This document shows, one piece after another, positions 1-7,878 of a stretch of DNA of 40,604 nt (positions within the stretch are counted from its first letter, which is position 1; each line of letters opens with the position of its first letter). The DNA lies in contig CANBPJ010000001.1 of assembly GCA_947371415.1 (NCBI GenBank), positions 1-40,604 of the forward strand, read 5' to 3'. A program made the position numbers and the translations under genes. Under the pieces are notes generated by a model. That model searched no databases, was not told where the DNA came from, and saw only the letters and a program-made list of their open reading frames with translations. The DNA comes from Burkholderiaceae bacterium (GTDB lineage: Bacteria > Pseudomonadota > Gammaproteobacteria > Burkholderiales > Burkholderiaceae).

Positions 1-1182
1 TTACCTGTTTATATCCATCAAGAGGCTCGCGAATTAAATGCCTATGATGTTGAGAGGGCAGGCGCGCATCGAAAACAATTTCTGAGGCAATCCTTAGATG
101 ATCTCAAGAGCCAATTGCAAGAATTGAATTCAAACTTATTTGAATTCAATGCCCAGCCCAATGAAGTGCTTCCACGTTTGGTAAAGACCTTGGGTGCTAA
201 GGCAATCTATTGTGAGCAAATTGAGGCTCCTGAGGAATTAGAGCAAGTCGCCTCACTGCGAGAGATGGATCTGGATGTACAGGATTTTTGGCAATCGAGC
301 ATGTTAGATCCCCAATATTTTCCTTTTGGGGTTCAAGAGATGCCTGACATCTTTACGCAATTTCGTCGGGCAGTAGAGGCTGCGGGACTCAGGTTTACCA
401 ATCCTGTAAGCACTTCTGAAATCTTTCCTTCACTGCCATCAATGGATGGTCTTGGTGAGCTGTCGACTGAAGCATCGCTAGCTCATGAGCAGATTCAAGT
501 CGGCTATTTGGGCGGGGAGGGTCATGCCCGAGCTCATCTAAAGCAATATCTTGAGCGTCGCCTGCCAGATACCTATAAGGAAACTCGCAATCAACTGATC
601 GGTCAAGATTATTCCAGTAAATTTTCCCCATGGCTCGCTTTGGGTTGTATTTCTGCCAGAGTTCTTGCTGGAGAGTTGGCTGCATATGAAAAGCGCTATG
701 GCGCCAATGATGGGACTTACTGGCTCTGGTTTGAGTTGTTATGGCGTGATTACTTTCGGTTCCTTCACTTTAAGTTTGGAAGGCGCTTATATCAAACACG
801 CGGGCTTAGTAAACTAGCTGAAACTGTAACGCCGTTCGATGCCGTGAAGTTTGAGCAATGGCGCTCTGGAAATACAGGCGAGCCATTAATTGATGCGGGG
901 ATGCGTGAGTTAAAGGCGAGTGGCTACCTATCAAATCGCATGCGCCAGATCGTGGCAAGCTACTGGATTTATGACATGCAGGGAGATTGGCGTGCCGGAG
1001 CGGCCTGGTTTGAGTCCCAGCTCATTGATTACGACGTCTATAGCAATCAAGGTAATTGGCTTTACATAGCTGGTCGAGGAACAGACCCAAGAGGCGGCAG
1101 ACCCTTTAACATCGCCAAACAAACTCAAGATCATGACCCTCAGGCAATTTATCGTCGCTTATGGCTTGAGCGCAATAGATAA
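1..1182 (+). CDS. DASH-type cryptochrome/photolyase, 5' end outside window
   Basis: FAD-binding photolyase-family protein; DASH members repair cyclobutane dimers, mainly in single-stranded DNA, and may signal. The frame is open from base 1, so the start lies upstream and about 393 C-terminal codons are visible. The first residues (LPVYI) match the end of the first strands of the photolyase alpha/beta domain. The segment MPDIFTQFRR is typical of the DASH subgroup. FAD-domain signatures follow: KFSPWLALGCISAR, LLWRDYFRF, DAGMRELKASGYLSNRMRQ, and near the C-terminus NQGNWLYIAGRGTDPRG, the DASH form of the flavin-pocket motif. DASH proteins are usually about 430-500 residues, so roughly 35-100 residues are missing. 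It converges on the DUF2237 gene with one base between stop codons. The internal TTG at 115 is not a start, because homology continues upstream of it. Subfamily call is strong; substrate and signalling role are inferred. Confidence 0.93.
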   Translation, partial: LPVYIHQEARELNAYDVERAGAHRKQFLRQSLDDLKSQLQELNSNLFEFNAQPNEVLPRLVKTLGAKAIYCEQIEAPEELEQVASLREMDLDVQDFWQSSMLDPQYFPFGVQEMPDIFTQFRRAVEAAGLRFTNPVSTSEIFPSLPSMDGLGELSTEASLAHEQIQVGYLGGEGHARAHLKQYLERRLPDTYKETRNQLIGQDYSSKFSPWLALGCISARVLAGELAAYEKRYGANDGTYWLWFELLWRDYFRFLHFKFGRRLYQTRGLSKLAETVTPFDAVKFEQWRSGNTGEPLIDAGMRELKASGYLSNRMRQIVASYWIYDMQGDWRAGAAWFESQLIDYDVYSNQGNWLYIAGRGTDPRGGRPFNIAKQTQDHDPQAIYRRLWLERNR

Positions 1183-1183
1183 A

Positions 1184-1564
1184 TTAGAGTTCTTCTAGGG
1201 CGGCGTATTGCAGCAATGTTTCTAGGGAGATTTTTTCTAAAGCCTTCGCATTGGTGCTCTCGAGTTTAATCATGGGTGCACAGTTTGCCTCTAGGGCTTC
1301 GATCCAGCGATTTAGACATAGACACCATTGATCTCCCGCAACCAAGCCGGGGAATTGATACTCAGCTCTTGGGGTGATGAGGTCATTTCCGCGCTCCAAA
1401 CTAAATTGCAGAAAATCATTCGTGAGTACTGCGCAGACGAGATGACTTCCCGCATCTTCCTCATTTGTCTTGCAGCAACCATCTCTAAAGAAACCTGTTA
1501 AAGGATCAAAGGAGCAGGGAACCAGTGGCTGACCTAAAACATTGAAGGATGATTCTGCTTGCAT
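1184..1564 (-). CDS. DUF2237 family protein
   Basis: A 126-residue protein of the DUF2237 (COG3651) family, function unknown. Family features seen: the opening segment NVLGQPLVPCSFDPLTGFFRDGCC, conserved cysteines in PCS, GCC and WCLC, and the central GDQWCLCLNRWIEA. Length equals the usual family length, so it looks complete. There is no signal peptide or membrane segment, so it is cytosolic. The ATG at 1562-1564 is preceded by AAAGAG at useful spacing. It ends one base from the stop of the convergent DASH cryptochrome and lies 54 bases downstream of the histidine phosphatase on the same strand. The conserved cysteines might bind a metal; this is inference. Confidence 0.85.
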   Translation of the reverse strand: MQAESSFNVLGQPLVPCSFDPLTGFFRDGCCKTNEEDAGSHLVCAVLTNDFLQFSLERGNDLITPRAEYQFPGLVAGDQWCLCLNRWIEALEANCAPMIKLESTNAKALEKISLETLLQYAALEEL

Positions 1565-1618
1565 AAGTGCTCTTTGTATTAAAAAAATAGGGGGTGTAAA
1601 AAGAAAAATAGACTAGCT

Positions 1619-2170
1619 TTATGGGCTTGGGTACAACTTGAAAGATAGAGGTTTTCCGGCGGGGTCTACTTTGACCAAGACCATGTCACCGGAGTTAACA
1701 ACCATACCAATATAGGATTGAATATTCACATGGTGGGTCACCATAATGATGGGCATATTTGGGTATTGCTTGCGTTCCGTTGCGATGAGTTTTGTTAAAT
1801 CGTCCGTTTGTTTTTTTGCTTGGCTCATATCGTCAAAAAACGAACCTAATGAGGCTTCTTTTTTTACTGCACCCTTGTTTAGCAATGTGGCCGTATCGAT
1901 GCAGCGACACCAAGCGCTGCTGTAGACTTTGGCTTGATCAATTCCTTGCTTAGATAGCCAGTCACCAATACCCTTGGCTTGTTTTCGCCCCAAGTCGCCA
2001 AGATTGCGTTGAGTGGAGCATTGGCCAATTTGATAGTTTTGAGGATCACCATAACCAGGCGCATCAGCATGTCTCATTAATAGGACATGTTGCCCATCCT
2101 GTAAGTGGCTGGCTAATTCGCTTTGCGCTATCGCTAATTTGCTCTGAGCGCACAGTAGGGTAACGATCAA
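1619..2170 (-). CDS. Exported histidine phosphatase family protein
   Basis: Histidine phosphatase (phosphoglycerate-mutase-like fold). Catalytic RH occurs at residues 33-34 (LMRHADAPG), a second Arg at about 89 (YSSAWCRC) and the distal His at 146 or 147 (MVTHHVNIQ). The N-terminus is hydrophobic and then AIAQSELA, consistent with a signal peptide, so the enzyme probably acts in the periplasm. The start is uncertain. The listed start is TTG, with no Shine-Dalgarno. The frame stays open upstream, and reading from an ATT at 2195-2197 would add a basic n-region (IKFRLSFFLL) that makes a better signal peptide. It lies 40 bases downstream of the SDR on the same strand, so they probably share a transcript. 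Substrate unknown. Confidence 0.85.
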   Translation of the reverse strand: MIVTLLCAQSKLAIAQSELASHLQDGQHVLLMRHADAPGYGDPQNYQIGQCSTQRNLGDLGRKQAKGIGDWLSKQGIDQAKVYSSAWCRCIDTATLLNKGAVKKEASLGSFFDDMSQAKKQTDDLTKLIATERKQYPNMPIIMVTHHVNIQSYIGMVVNSGDMVLVKVDPAGKPLSFKLYPSP

Positions 2171-2210
2171 TAAGAAAAAAGATAGACGGAATTTAATCGA
2201 GATATATGGC

Positions 2211-2906
2211 CTACCAAGGTAGACGCTCTCCCGAATAGCTAATAAAGGCTCCTGAATCCTCTTTATTTAATGATAGTAAGACTTTGAGCATATCGCTTGC
2301 GGCATCTGTGGGCAGCCTACCGATTTGCTCACCCTTGAATGGTTTGGATAGTCTGGAATTCACTGTTCCAGGGTGCAGGGCCACTAAAGCCGTATTGGGT
2401 CTAGTTCTGCCAAATTCAATCGCGGCCGTTTTGATCAGCATATTTAAGGCTGCCTTAGAGGCGCGGTAGCTGTACCAGCCACCCAGTCGATTGTCCTCGA
2501 TGCTCCCTACCTTGGCAGATAAGGTCGCCATGACCGCACCCGCAGGATCTAGTAGTTTAGAAAAGGATTTGATCGTGAGGCCGGGACCAATTGTATTGAC
2601 CTGCATTAGCGCCTGAAGTTGCTCGGCATTAAGGTCATCTAATTTCTTCTCGGGCATCCAGTGCTCGGAGTGCAGCACCCCAATTGTGTTGATGATGAGC
2701 TGAAAAGGGCCTGCATCGGTCAAGGCAGTGGCAGCCGATTCAATTGAGCTGAAATCCTGGTAATTAATTGGAATGGGTGAGTTTCGATGAATGCCGTAAA
2801 CAGTACTGCAAGAAGGGTTGCTCCCCAGCAATTCCATAAATGCTGATCCAATGGTTCCGGAGGATCCAATGACTAATGCGCGAAAGGGCTGCGGAACTAA
2901 AGGCAT
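2211..2906 (-). CDS. SDR family NAD(P)-dependent oxidoreductase (C-factor-like)
   Basis: Classical-type short-chain dehydrogenase/reductase of 231 residues. The nucleotide-binding glycine motif is GSSGTIG at residues 14-20, the NNAG-equivalent is NTIG at 73-76, the catalytic Ser is near 130, and the active-site pair is Tyr147/Lys151 (YRASK). It resembles the CsgA/C-factor-like SDRs that often sit beside photolyase and DUF393/DUF3833 genes in proteobacteria (recalled association, not searched). The ATG at 2904-2906 is divergent from the DUF2805 gene, with about 72 bases shared between them. The histidine phosphatase follows on the same strand. The reaction is unknown. The cofactor could be NADH or NADPH. 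Confidence 0.88.
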   Translation of the reverse strand: MPLVPQPFRALVIGSSGTIGSAFMELLGSNPSCSTVYGIHRNSPIPINYQDFSSIESAATALTDAGPFQLIINTIGVLHSEHWMPEKKLDDLNAEQLQALMQVNTIGPGLTIKSFSKLLDPAGAVMATLSAKVGSIEDNRLGGWYSYRASKAALNMLIKTAAIEFGRTRPNTALVALHPGTVNSRLSKPFKGEQIGRLPTDAASDMLKVLLSLNKEDSGAFISYSGERLPW

Positions 2907-2978
2907 AAGGGCGGCAATGGTAAGAGCTTCTTTAAATGGGGCTCAGCTAGTTTATTGAATAAGTCTTAAACTTGCTTG

Positions 2979-3251
2979 ATGACTTTTCAGGCTCCTAAAT
3001 CCCTTTCCGAGGCTGACCTCTCCCGTTTAATTGAAATGGCTTGGGAGGACCGCACTCCATTTGATGCTATTGAGCAAAACTTTGGTCTATCAGAGCCACA
3101 AGTCATTGCCATCATGCGTTCGGAACTCAAGCGCTCTTCATTTAATTTGTGGCGTAAAAGAGTGACGGGCAGAGCGACAAAACATCTTGCACTTAGAAGT
3201 AAGTTGGTAACGCGCGCCTATTGCGCTACACAATATAAACAAAAGTCATGA
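2979..3251 (+). CDS. TIGR03643/DUF2805 family small protein
   Basis: A 90-residue protein matching the small TIGR03643/DUF2805 family of unknown function. The family-like core is IEMAWEDRTPFDAIEQNFGL followed by SEPQVIAIMRSELK and FNLWRKRV. The middle reads like a helix-turn-helix: an acidic helix, then GLSEPQVI as the turn and second helix, then a basic tail (KRVTGRATKH). DNA binding is therefore possible but is only an inference. I take ATG 2979 as the start rather than the adjacent TTG at 2976. Its stop overlaps the start of the DUF393 gene (ATGA), indicating translational coupling. It is the first gene of the forward run ending with the photolyase and DUF2452 genes. Confidence 0.82.
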   Translation: MTFQAPKSLSEADLSRLIEMAWEDRTPFDAIEQNFGLSEPQVIAIMRSELKRSSFNLWRKRVTGRATKHLALRSKLVTRAYCATQYKQKS

Positions 3252-3652
3252 CGATGAAAAAGCTAACGATGTATTACGACGGACTGTGCCCTTTATGCCA
3301 AGCCGAAATTCTATTTTTGTCAGGGCGCAATCAGGCTGATTTATTAAGTTTTGTGGATGTCAACTCTACGCAATATGCGGCAGATGTTGTGGGCATATCT
3401 TGTCAGCAAGCTTTAGATTCTATGTATGCCCAATATGATGACGGCCAGCTTATTAATGGTGTAGATGTTTTCACTGCGGCATATGAGAGGGCGGGCCTGC
3501 CCAAATTGGCTTGGTTGTTTTCGCGACCCAGCTTGCGACCGATATTGACACGAGGATATCGATTTTTTGCCAAAAACCGCCATGCTATTTCGAGCATATT
3601 CGGCCCTAGCGCATTGCGCTTAGTCAGGGCAACATCCCGACAGAAGGAGTGA
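3248..3652 (+). CDS. DUF393 (DCC family) thiol-disulfide oxidoreductase-like protein
   Basis: A 134-residue protein of the DUF393/DCC family. The signature is YYDGLCPLCQAE, with the CxxC pair at residues 14 and 17 directly after the first strand, as in thioredoxin-fold proteins. The later segment has the family pattern GVDVFTAAYERAG and RPSLRPILTRGYRFFAKNR. No signal peptide, so cytosolic. It starts within the stop of the upstream gene (ATGA at 3248-3251); a second ATG at 3254 is an alternative. The exported chalcone-isomerase-like gene starts 3 bases after its stop. The redox role is inferred from the CxxC; no substrate is known. Confidence 0.87.
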   Translation: MTMKKLTMYYDGLCPLCQAEILFLSGRNQADLLSFVDVNSTQYAADVVGISCQQALDSMYAQYDDGQLINGVDVFTAAYERAGLPKLAWLFSRPSLRPILTRGYRFFAKNRHAISSIFGPSALRLVRATSRQKE

Positions 3653-3655
3653 GCG

Positions 3656-4213
3656 ATGAGGAAGCAATTTTTAAAAAGTAGCGCCACCCTGTTTATTGTG
3701 CTTTCCCTTATGGCTAGCTTAAGTAGTGCTAGGGATACATCTCACATCGAACTCGCCATGAATCAATCTCAGTTGCAAGGCTCTGGCAGATTGAACTTTT
3801 GGGGCTTTCATATTTACGATGCAGCGCTATATCGCGCCAGCAATTCGAGTACACCGGATTTCGCGTTGGATATCCAATATCAAAAATCGTTCTCAGGAGG
3901 CGCGCTTGCCAACAAAACAGCAGATGAGATGAAGAAGATAGGTGTATCAGAGACGCAGGCAGTGATTTGGGGGAAAGAATTAGCGGCAGTTTTACCCAAT
4001 GTTGAGCCGGGGCAAACTCTTACGGGTGTCTACTCCCCCAAAGTTGGCACTACCTTATTTTATGAGGGCAAAAAAATTGCCCAAATTCCCGACACTGAAT
4101 TTTCAAAAGCTTTTTTTGGAATTTGGCTCGATCCTAAAACCAGCGCACCCAAGTTAAGAGCGGAATTACTTGGCAATGGCTGCCCACCCACCTTGATTTC
4201 TGGAGCTTGTTAA
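3656..4213 (+). CDS. Exported chalcone isomerase-like protein
   Basis: A 185-residue protein. A signal peptide is visible (basic MRKQFLK, a hydrophobic stretch, then SLSSA before RDTS), so it is periplasmic. The mature part matches the bacterial chalcone-isomerase-like family: GSGRLNFWGFHIYDAALY, then FALDIQYQKSFSGG, and near the end FSKAFFGIWLDPKTSAPKLRAELLG. Plant chalcone isomerase chemistry should not be assumed, since bacterial members of this fold have unknown substrates and some may bind fatty acids. It follows DUF393 by 3 bases and its TAA abuts the ATG of the DUF3833 lipoprotein. The family call is strong; the function is unknown. Confidence 0.87.
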   Translation: MRKQFLKSSATLFIVLSLMASLSSARDTSHIELAMNQSQLQGSGRLNFWGFHIYDAALYRASNSSTPDFALDIQYQKSFSGGALANKTADEMKKIGVSETQAVIWGKELAAVLPNVEPGQTLTGVYSPKVGTTLFYEGKKIAQIPDTEFSKAFFGIWLDPKTSAPKLRAELLGNGCPPTLISGAC

Positions 4214-4768
4214 ATGCGAATGATCATCATGGTATCTAAGTTCCTCGCCAGTTCATTGCTGGTCGTCAGCGTGCTTGCTTGTTCCTCGCCAACAGTGACG
4301 CAATATGCACAAGAGAAGCCTCAGTTGGATCTCAGCGAGTATTTCAACGGCACGATTGATGCATATGGGATCTTTACTGATCGCAGTGGCAATGTTCAAA
4401 AAAGATTCACGGTGCTGATGCTAGCCAAGTGGTCAATAGTGGATGGCAAGAAAACAGGTGTCCTAGATGAAAGCTTCGAATATTCAGACGGCACAAAACA
4501 AAAACGCATTTGGACTTTGGTGGAGACTTCCCCCGGCAAATTCATTGGCACTGCCGATGATGTGATTGGCGAAGCTATTGGTGCGTCCTCGGGTAATGCT
4601 TTAAATTGGACTTATACGCTTGCATTACCGGTGGATCAATCCATTTACCATGTGCAGTTTGATGATTGGATGTACTTGGTGACACCCAAGGTCATGATCA
4701 ATAAAGCGAAGATGAGTAAGTTTGGGATTAATCTTGGCGAAGTGACCCTGAGTTTTTACAAGCGCTGA
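4214..4768 (+). CDS. DUF3833 family lipoprotein
   Basis: A 184-residue DUF3833 protein. The N-terminus has a hydrophobic stretch and a lipobox (VSVLAC followed by SSP), so it is probably a lipoprotein attached to the inner or outer membrane. The mature domain shows family segments: YFNGTIDAYGIFTDRSG, then FTVLMLAKW, then DESFEYSDGTKQKRIWTL, then the C-terminal MSKFGINLGEVTLSFYKR. It abuts the chalcone-isomerase-like gene directly and precedes the iron-sulfur photolyase by 26 bases, so all are likely on one transcript. MRMIIM offers several starts; the third ATG (4229) is also possible. Biochemical role unknown. Confidence 0.88.
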   Translation: MRMIIMVSKFLASSLLVVSVLACSSPTVTQYAQEKPQLDLSEYFNGTIDAYGIFTDRSGNVQKRFTVLMLAKWSIVDGKKTGVLDESFEYSDGTKQKRIWTLVETSPGKFIGTADDVIGEAIGASSGNALNWTYTLALPVDQSIYHVQFDDWMYLVTPKVMINKAKMSKFGINLGEVTLSFYKR

Positions 4769-4794
4769 TATCGCCCATATACAGAAAGTCAATA

Positions 4795-6321
4795 TTGAAA
4801 AAGCTTGTACTCATCCTGGGTGATCAGCTAGATATCCATAGCCCAGTGCTAAAAAAGATCGACTCGAAGATAGATCAAGTGATCATGATTGAGTCAGCGA
4901 ATGAAGCTCAGCATGTTTGGTCCCATAAAGCCAAGATCGCCTTATTTTTGTCGGCAATGCGGCACTTTGCTGAGCACCTCAAAAGTCTTGGCCTGCCTCT
5001 GGCGTATATTCAACATTCACCCAAAACGATTGTCGAGGAACTGAGAAGCAAAGTTATTGATGGACAATTTACCCATCTCATTTGCACCGAGCCTGGAGAG
5101 TGGCGGCTGAAGGGGGCTATTGAAGACTTAGCCTCTGAGTTACATATCACTTTAGAGATGCATGAAGATCCGCATTTCTACTGCTCACATCACGAGTTTA
5201 AAGACTGGGTTGCCAATAAAAAAGAGTTGCGACTGGAGTACTTTTACAGACTCATGCGCAAGACCCATAACATCTTGGTCGATCAGGATGGAAACCCAGA
5301 GGGTGGGCAATGGAACTTTGACCGGGATAATCGTAAGCCTTTTCCGAAGAAAGGCCCTGGATTAATTCCCCCTCCAGCCTTATTTGAGCCAGACGATATT
5401 AGTAAAGCGGTATTGGCTGAAGTTGAGCAAAGGTATTCAGATCACCCTGGATCGCTGGCACACTTTCGGTGGCCAGTTACTCGCGCCCAAGCGCTTGAGG
5501 TGCTCGAGGGATTTGTAGAGCATCGCTTGGCAACTTTCGGCATCCATGAGGATGCGATGTGGACTGATACTCCCTTCGGGTGGCACTCATTGCTTTCTAG
5601 TTCGCTAAACCTCAAACTACTGAATCCAAGAGAGGTGATCGATGCGGTATTGGTTGCCTGGAAAAAAGATGACTTAGAGCTTGCAACTGTAGAGGGATTT
5701 ATCCGTCAAATTTTGGGTTGGCGAGAATTTGTGCGTGGGATGTATTACCTCGACATGCCACAAATGGCACTGGATAATTTTTACGAACATCAGAATGCCC
5801 TACCTGCCTGGTATTGGACTGGCAAAACTAATATGAGGTGCATGCAAGAGGCGATTGGGCAAACGCTGCAGTTCGGCTACGCACACCATATTCAGCGATT
5901 AATGGTGACGGGTAACTTTGCGCTGTTAGCTGAGGTCTTGCCAAAAGAAGTATGTGATTGGTACTTAGCGATTTATATTGATGCGATTGAATGGGTGGAG
6001 TTGCCTAATACTGCTGGGATGGCCCTGTTTGCAAGTGGCGGACGCTTTACTAGTAAACCCTACATTGCTAGCGGTGCCTACATTAAGCGCATGAGTAACT
6101 ATTGCGACACATGCCAATATAAGCCCGATATTCGCTTCGGGGAGGGTGCTTGCCCCGTCACTAATCTATATTGGAACTTTTTGATTAAGCACCGCACTCA
6201 ATTTGAGGCTAGCCCGCGGACTAGATTGATGACCGCCAACTTATCCCGAATTAGTGAGGCGGATCAGCAGTCTATTCAGGTTCATGCCAAAGGGCTACTG
6301 GGGGATCTGCACTCTCTGTAA
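4795..6321 (+). CDS. [4Fe-4S] cryptochrome/photolyase, PhrB/CryB class ((6-4) photolyase)
   Basis: A 508-residue photolyase of the FeS-BCP class, the bacterial group whose Agrobacterium member PhrB repairs (6-4) photoproducts. The N-terminal LVLILGDQL starts the photolyase alpha/beta domain, which binds a lumazine-type antenna in this class. Four cysteines at 349, 437, 440 and 453 have the spacing of the PhrB cluster ligands. A histidine pair at 365-366 (YAHHIQRL) sits where PhrB carries its active-site His. Flavin-domain signatures include ILGWREFVRGMYY and NTAGMALFASGGRF. The start is TTG at 4795, giving MKKLVLILG; no ATG upstream fits. It is last or next to last in the run. Class call is strong; lesion specificity is inferred from the class. 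Confidence 0.95.
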   Translation: MKKLVLILGDQLDIHSPVLKKIDSKIDQVIMIESANEAQHVWSHKAKIALFLSAMRHFAEHLKSLGLPLAYIQHSPKTIVEELRSKVIDGQFTHLICTEPGEWRLKGAIEDLASELHITLEMHEDPHFYCSHHEFKDWVANKKELRLEYFYRLMRKTHNILVDQDGNPEGGQWNFDRDNRKPFPKKGPGLIPPPALFEPDDISKAVLAEVEQRYSDHPGSLAHFRWPVTRAQALEVLEGFVEHRLATFGIHEDAMWTDTPFGWHSLLSSSLNLKLLNPREVIDAVLVAWKKDDLELATVEGFIRQILGWREFVRGMYYLDMPQMALDNFYEHQNALPAWYWTGKTNMRCMQEAIGQTLQFGYAHHIQRLMVTGNFALLAEVLPKEVCDWYLAIYIDAIEWVELPNTAGMALFASGGRFTSKPYIASGAYIKRMSNYCDTCQYKPDIRFGEGACPVTNLYWNFLIKHRTQFEASPRTRLMTANLSRISEADQQSIQVHAKGLLGDLHSL

Positions 6322-6368
6322 ATCTGTGTCACACTTTCGCTACACCAATCAGCGGGCCCAAAATCGCA

Positions 6369-6821
6369 ATGAGAATAGAAGATACTGATCCAGCAAGGCA
6401 TGCTGGCATTGAATACCCTATGGAGGTAGGTGCGCCCGTATTTGCACCTATCAAAGTCGTAGAAGAGAAGGATAAGGCCGTCAATGTGGCTCGCCAAAAT
6501 GCGAAGCTGGAATACGATCGCATCATGGAGCAAGCGGAAGTATTGATGAAGCAGGCACGCGCACTCCAGGCCCGACTAGATGCTACTGAAATGGTACATA
6601 GCGCTAAATTTAGCTTCAACCCTATTCATGGGAAGATATATCACCTCTATTTTGATAGTCGCAATGCGGTAAATGTCTTGATTCAGAATGGCCCCCATCA
6701 GTGGAGTTGTGGCATTCCTGATGCGTGGACATACTCTATGGCGGTGAAAAAGCTAGGTGATAGTACTTGGGCTGTAATTGAGGAGGAAGAGAATGCATCT
6801 TCCTCGCTTGCGGTAAGATAA
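6369..6821 (+). CDS. DUF2452 family protein
   Basis: A 150-residue protein matching DUF2452, function unknown. Early segments are GIEYPMEVGAPVFAPIKV and a charged helix (about residues 33-70, EKDKAVNVARQNAKLEYDRI onward) that could form a coiled coil. The conserved C-terminal core is GKIYHLYFDSR, then the tryptophans of PHQWSCGIPDAWTYS and DSTWAVI. No signal peptide or membrane span. The ATG at 6369 has no clear Shine-Dalgarno. It lies 47 bases after the photolyase and may be read with it. The next gene (quinone reductase) is 29 bases further on with its own AAGGTG site, so cotranscription is possible. Confidence 0.8.
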   Translation: MRIEDTDPARHAGIEYPMEVGAPVFAPIKVVEEKDKAVNVARQNAKLEYDRIMEQAEVLMKQARALQARLDATEMVHSAKFSFNPIHGKIYHLYFDSRNAVNVLIQNGPHQWSCGIPDAWTYSMAVKKLGDSTWAVIEEEENASSSLAVR

Positions 6822-6850
6822 TTTTTTATATAAAAATAATAAGGTGACTT

Positions 6851-7831
6851 GTGACAACTGCACGAATTGTTAGTCTTTCCGAACTCGGCAATGCCGACGT
6901 AATCAAATTGATCAATAAAGAATTACCTGCACCAGCCAAAGGTGAGGTGCAACTTCGTCAAACAGCGATTGGCTTTAACTTCATCGACGTATATCAAAGG
7001 TCAGGCGTCTATCCCTTGGAATTGCCTACAGGCCTTGGTCATGAAGCAGTTGGCGTAGTTGAGGTTCTAGGCGAAGGCGTTACTCGCTTTAAGGTGGGCG
7101 ATCGTGTGATGTATATGAATGCTGGTATTGGGGCTTATGCAAGCGCTCGTAATGTTGCCGTTGATAAGTTGGTGGCTGTTCCAGATGCCGTCTCTGACGA
7201 GGTTGCCGCCGCAGTATTTTTTAAAGCAATGACAGCGCAATACTTGGTTCAAAAAACGTACAAAGTGAAATCTGGTGATGTAGTTTTGGTTCATGCTGCC
7301 GCTGGTGGTGTTGGCCAAATCCTGGCTGGTTGGGCAAAGTCTTTGGGTGCTTTTGTCGTTGGCACTGTAGGCTCTGAAGCCAAATTTGCCGTGGCAAAGG
7401 AGGCGGGATGTGATGCCGTAGTGGATTACTCTAATCCGAACTGGGTTGAGGAGGTGCTGAAGGCAACCGGTGGTCGTAAGGCAAATGTGGTTTATGACTC
7501 AGTGGCTAAAACGACATTCTTAGGATCGCTTGAATGCGCCGCTCCATTTGGCACAGTAGCTTTGTTTGGTGCAGCCTCAGGCCCAGCCCCTGAAATTCAG
7601 CCAGAGATTTTGAATAAGAAGGGTTGCTTGTTCTTAACCAGGCCTTCCGTGTTTCCGCACAATGCCACCCCTGAACTGCTCCAGGAAAATGCTCGCGCTG
7701 TATTTGATGCTATTGCCCAGGGTAGAGTCAAGGTGAAGATTGGCGCTAAATTTACACTCGAGCAAGCTGCTGAAGCGCACAAAGCGGCAGAAGGAAGAAA
7801 AGTTTCTGGCGCCATTGTGATTACGCCCTAA
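6851..7831 (+). CDS. NADPH:quinone oxidoreductase (QorA-like, zinc-free MDR)
   Basis: A 326-residue medium-chain dehydrogenase/reductase of the quinone oxidoreductase branch, expected to reduce quinones with NADPH in the cytosol. N-terminal catalytic domain: NFIDVYQRSGVYPLELPTGLGHEAVG. Nucleotide-binding segment: VLVHAAAGGVGQILAGWAKSLGA, then VGTVGSEAKFAVAKEAGCD. The structural zinc cysteines of alcohol dehydrogenases are absent, as expected for this branch. The length is the family norm. The start is GTG at 6851, with AAGGTG 5 bases upstream. A strong intrinsic terminator follows about 23 bases after the stop, closing this unit. Strongly supported as a family member; the physiological quinone is not shown. 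Confidence 0.93.
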   Translation: MTTARIVSLSELGNADVIKLINKELPAPAKGEVQLRQTAIGFNFIDVYQRSGVYPLELPTGLGHEAVGVVEVLGEGVTRFKVGDRVMYMNAGIGAYASARNVAVDKLVAVPDAVSDEVAAAVFFKAMTAQYLVQKTYKVKSGDVVLVHAAAGGVGQILAGWAKSLGAFVVGTVGSEAKFAVAKEAGCDAVVDYSNPNWVEEVLKATGGRKANVVYDSVAKTTFLGSLECAAPFGTVALFGAASGPAPEIQPEILNKKGCLFLTRPSVFPHNATPELLQENARAVFDAIAQGRVKVKIGAKFTLEQAAEAHKAAEGRKVSGAIVITP

Positions 7832-7852
7832 ACAATAAAACTGTTTGATGGG

Positions 7853-7878
7853 AGCCCCGCTTTAGCGGGGTTTTTTAT
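7853..7878 (+). terminator. Intrinsic terminator after the quinone reductase gene
   Basis: A perfect 6-bp stem CCCCGC (7855-7860) and GCGGGG (7865-7870) with a TTTA loop is followed by six T residues (7871-7876). It lies about 23 bases downstream of the quinone reductase stop. Confidence 0.93.

Noticed and set aside
115..1182. TTG at 115 as the start of a short cryptochrome
   Set aside because: The frame is open from base 1 and the residues before 115 are photolyase-like, so the gene is only cut by the window edge.
3656..4213. True flavonoid chalcone isomerase
   Set aside because: It is an exported bacterial protein in a stress-type cluster, with no flavonoid genes nearby; only the fold family is supported.
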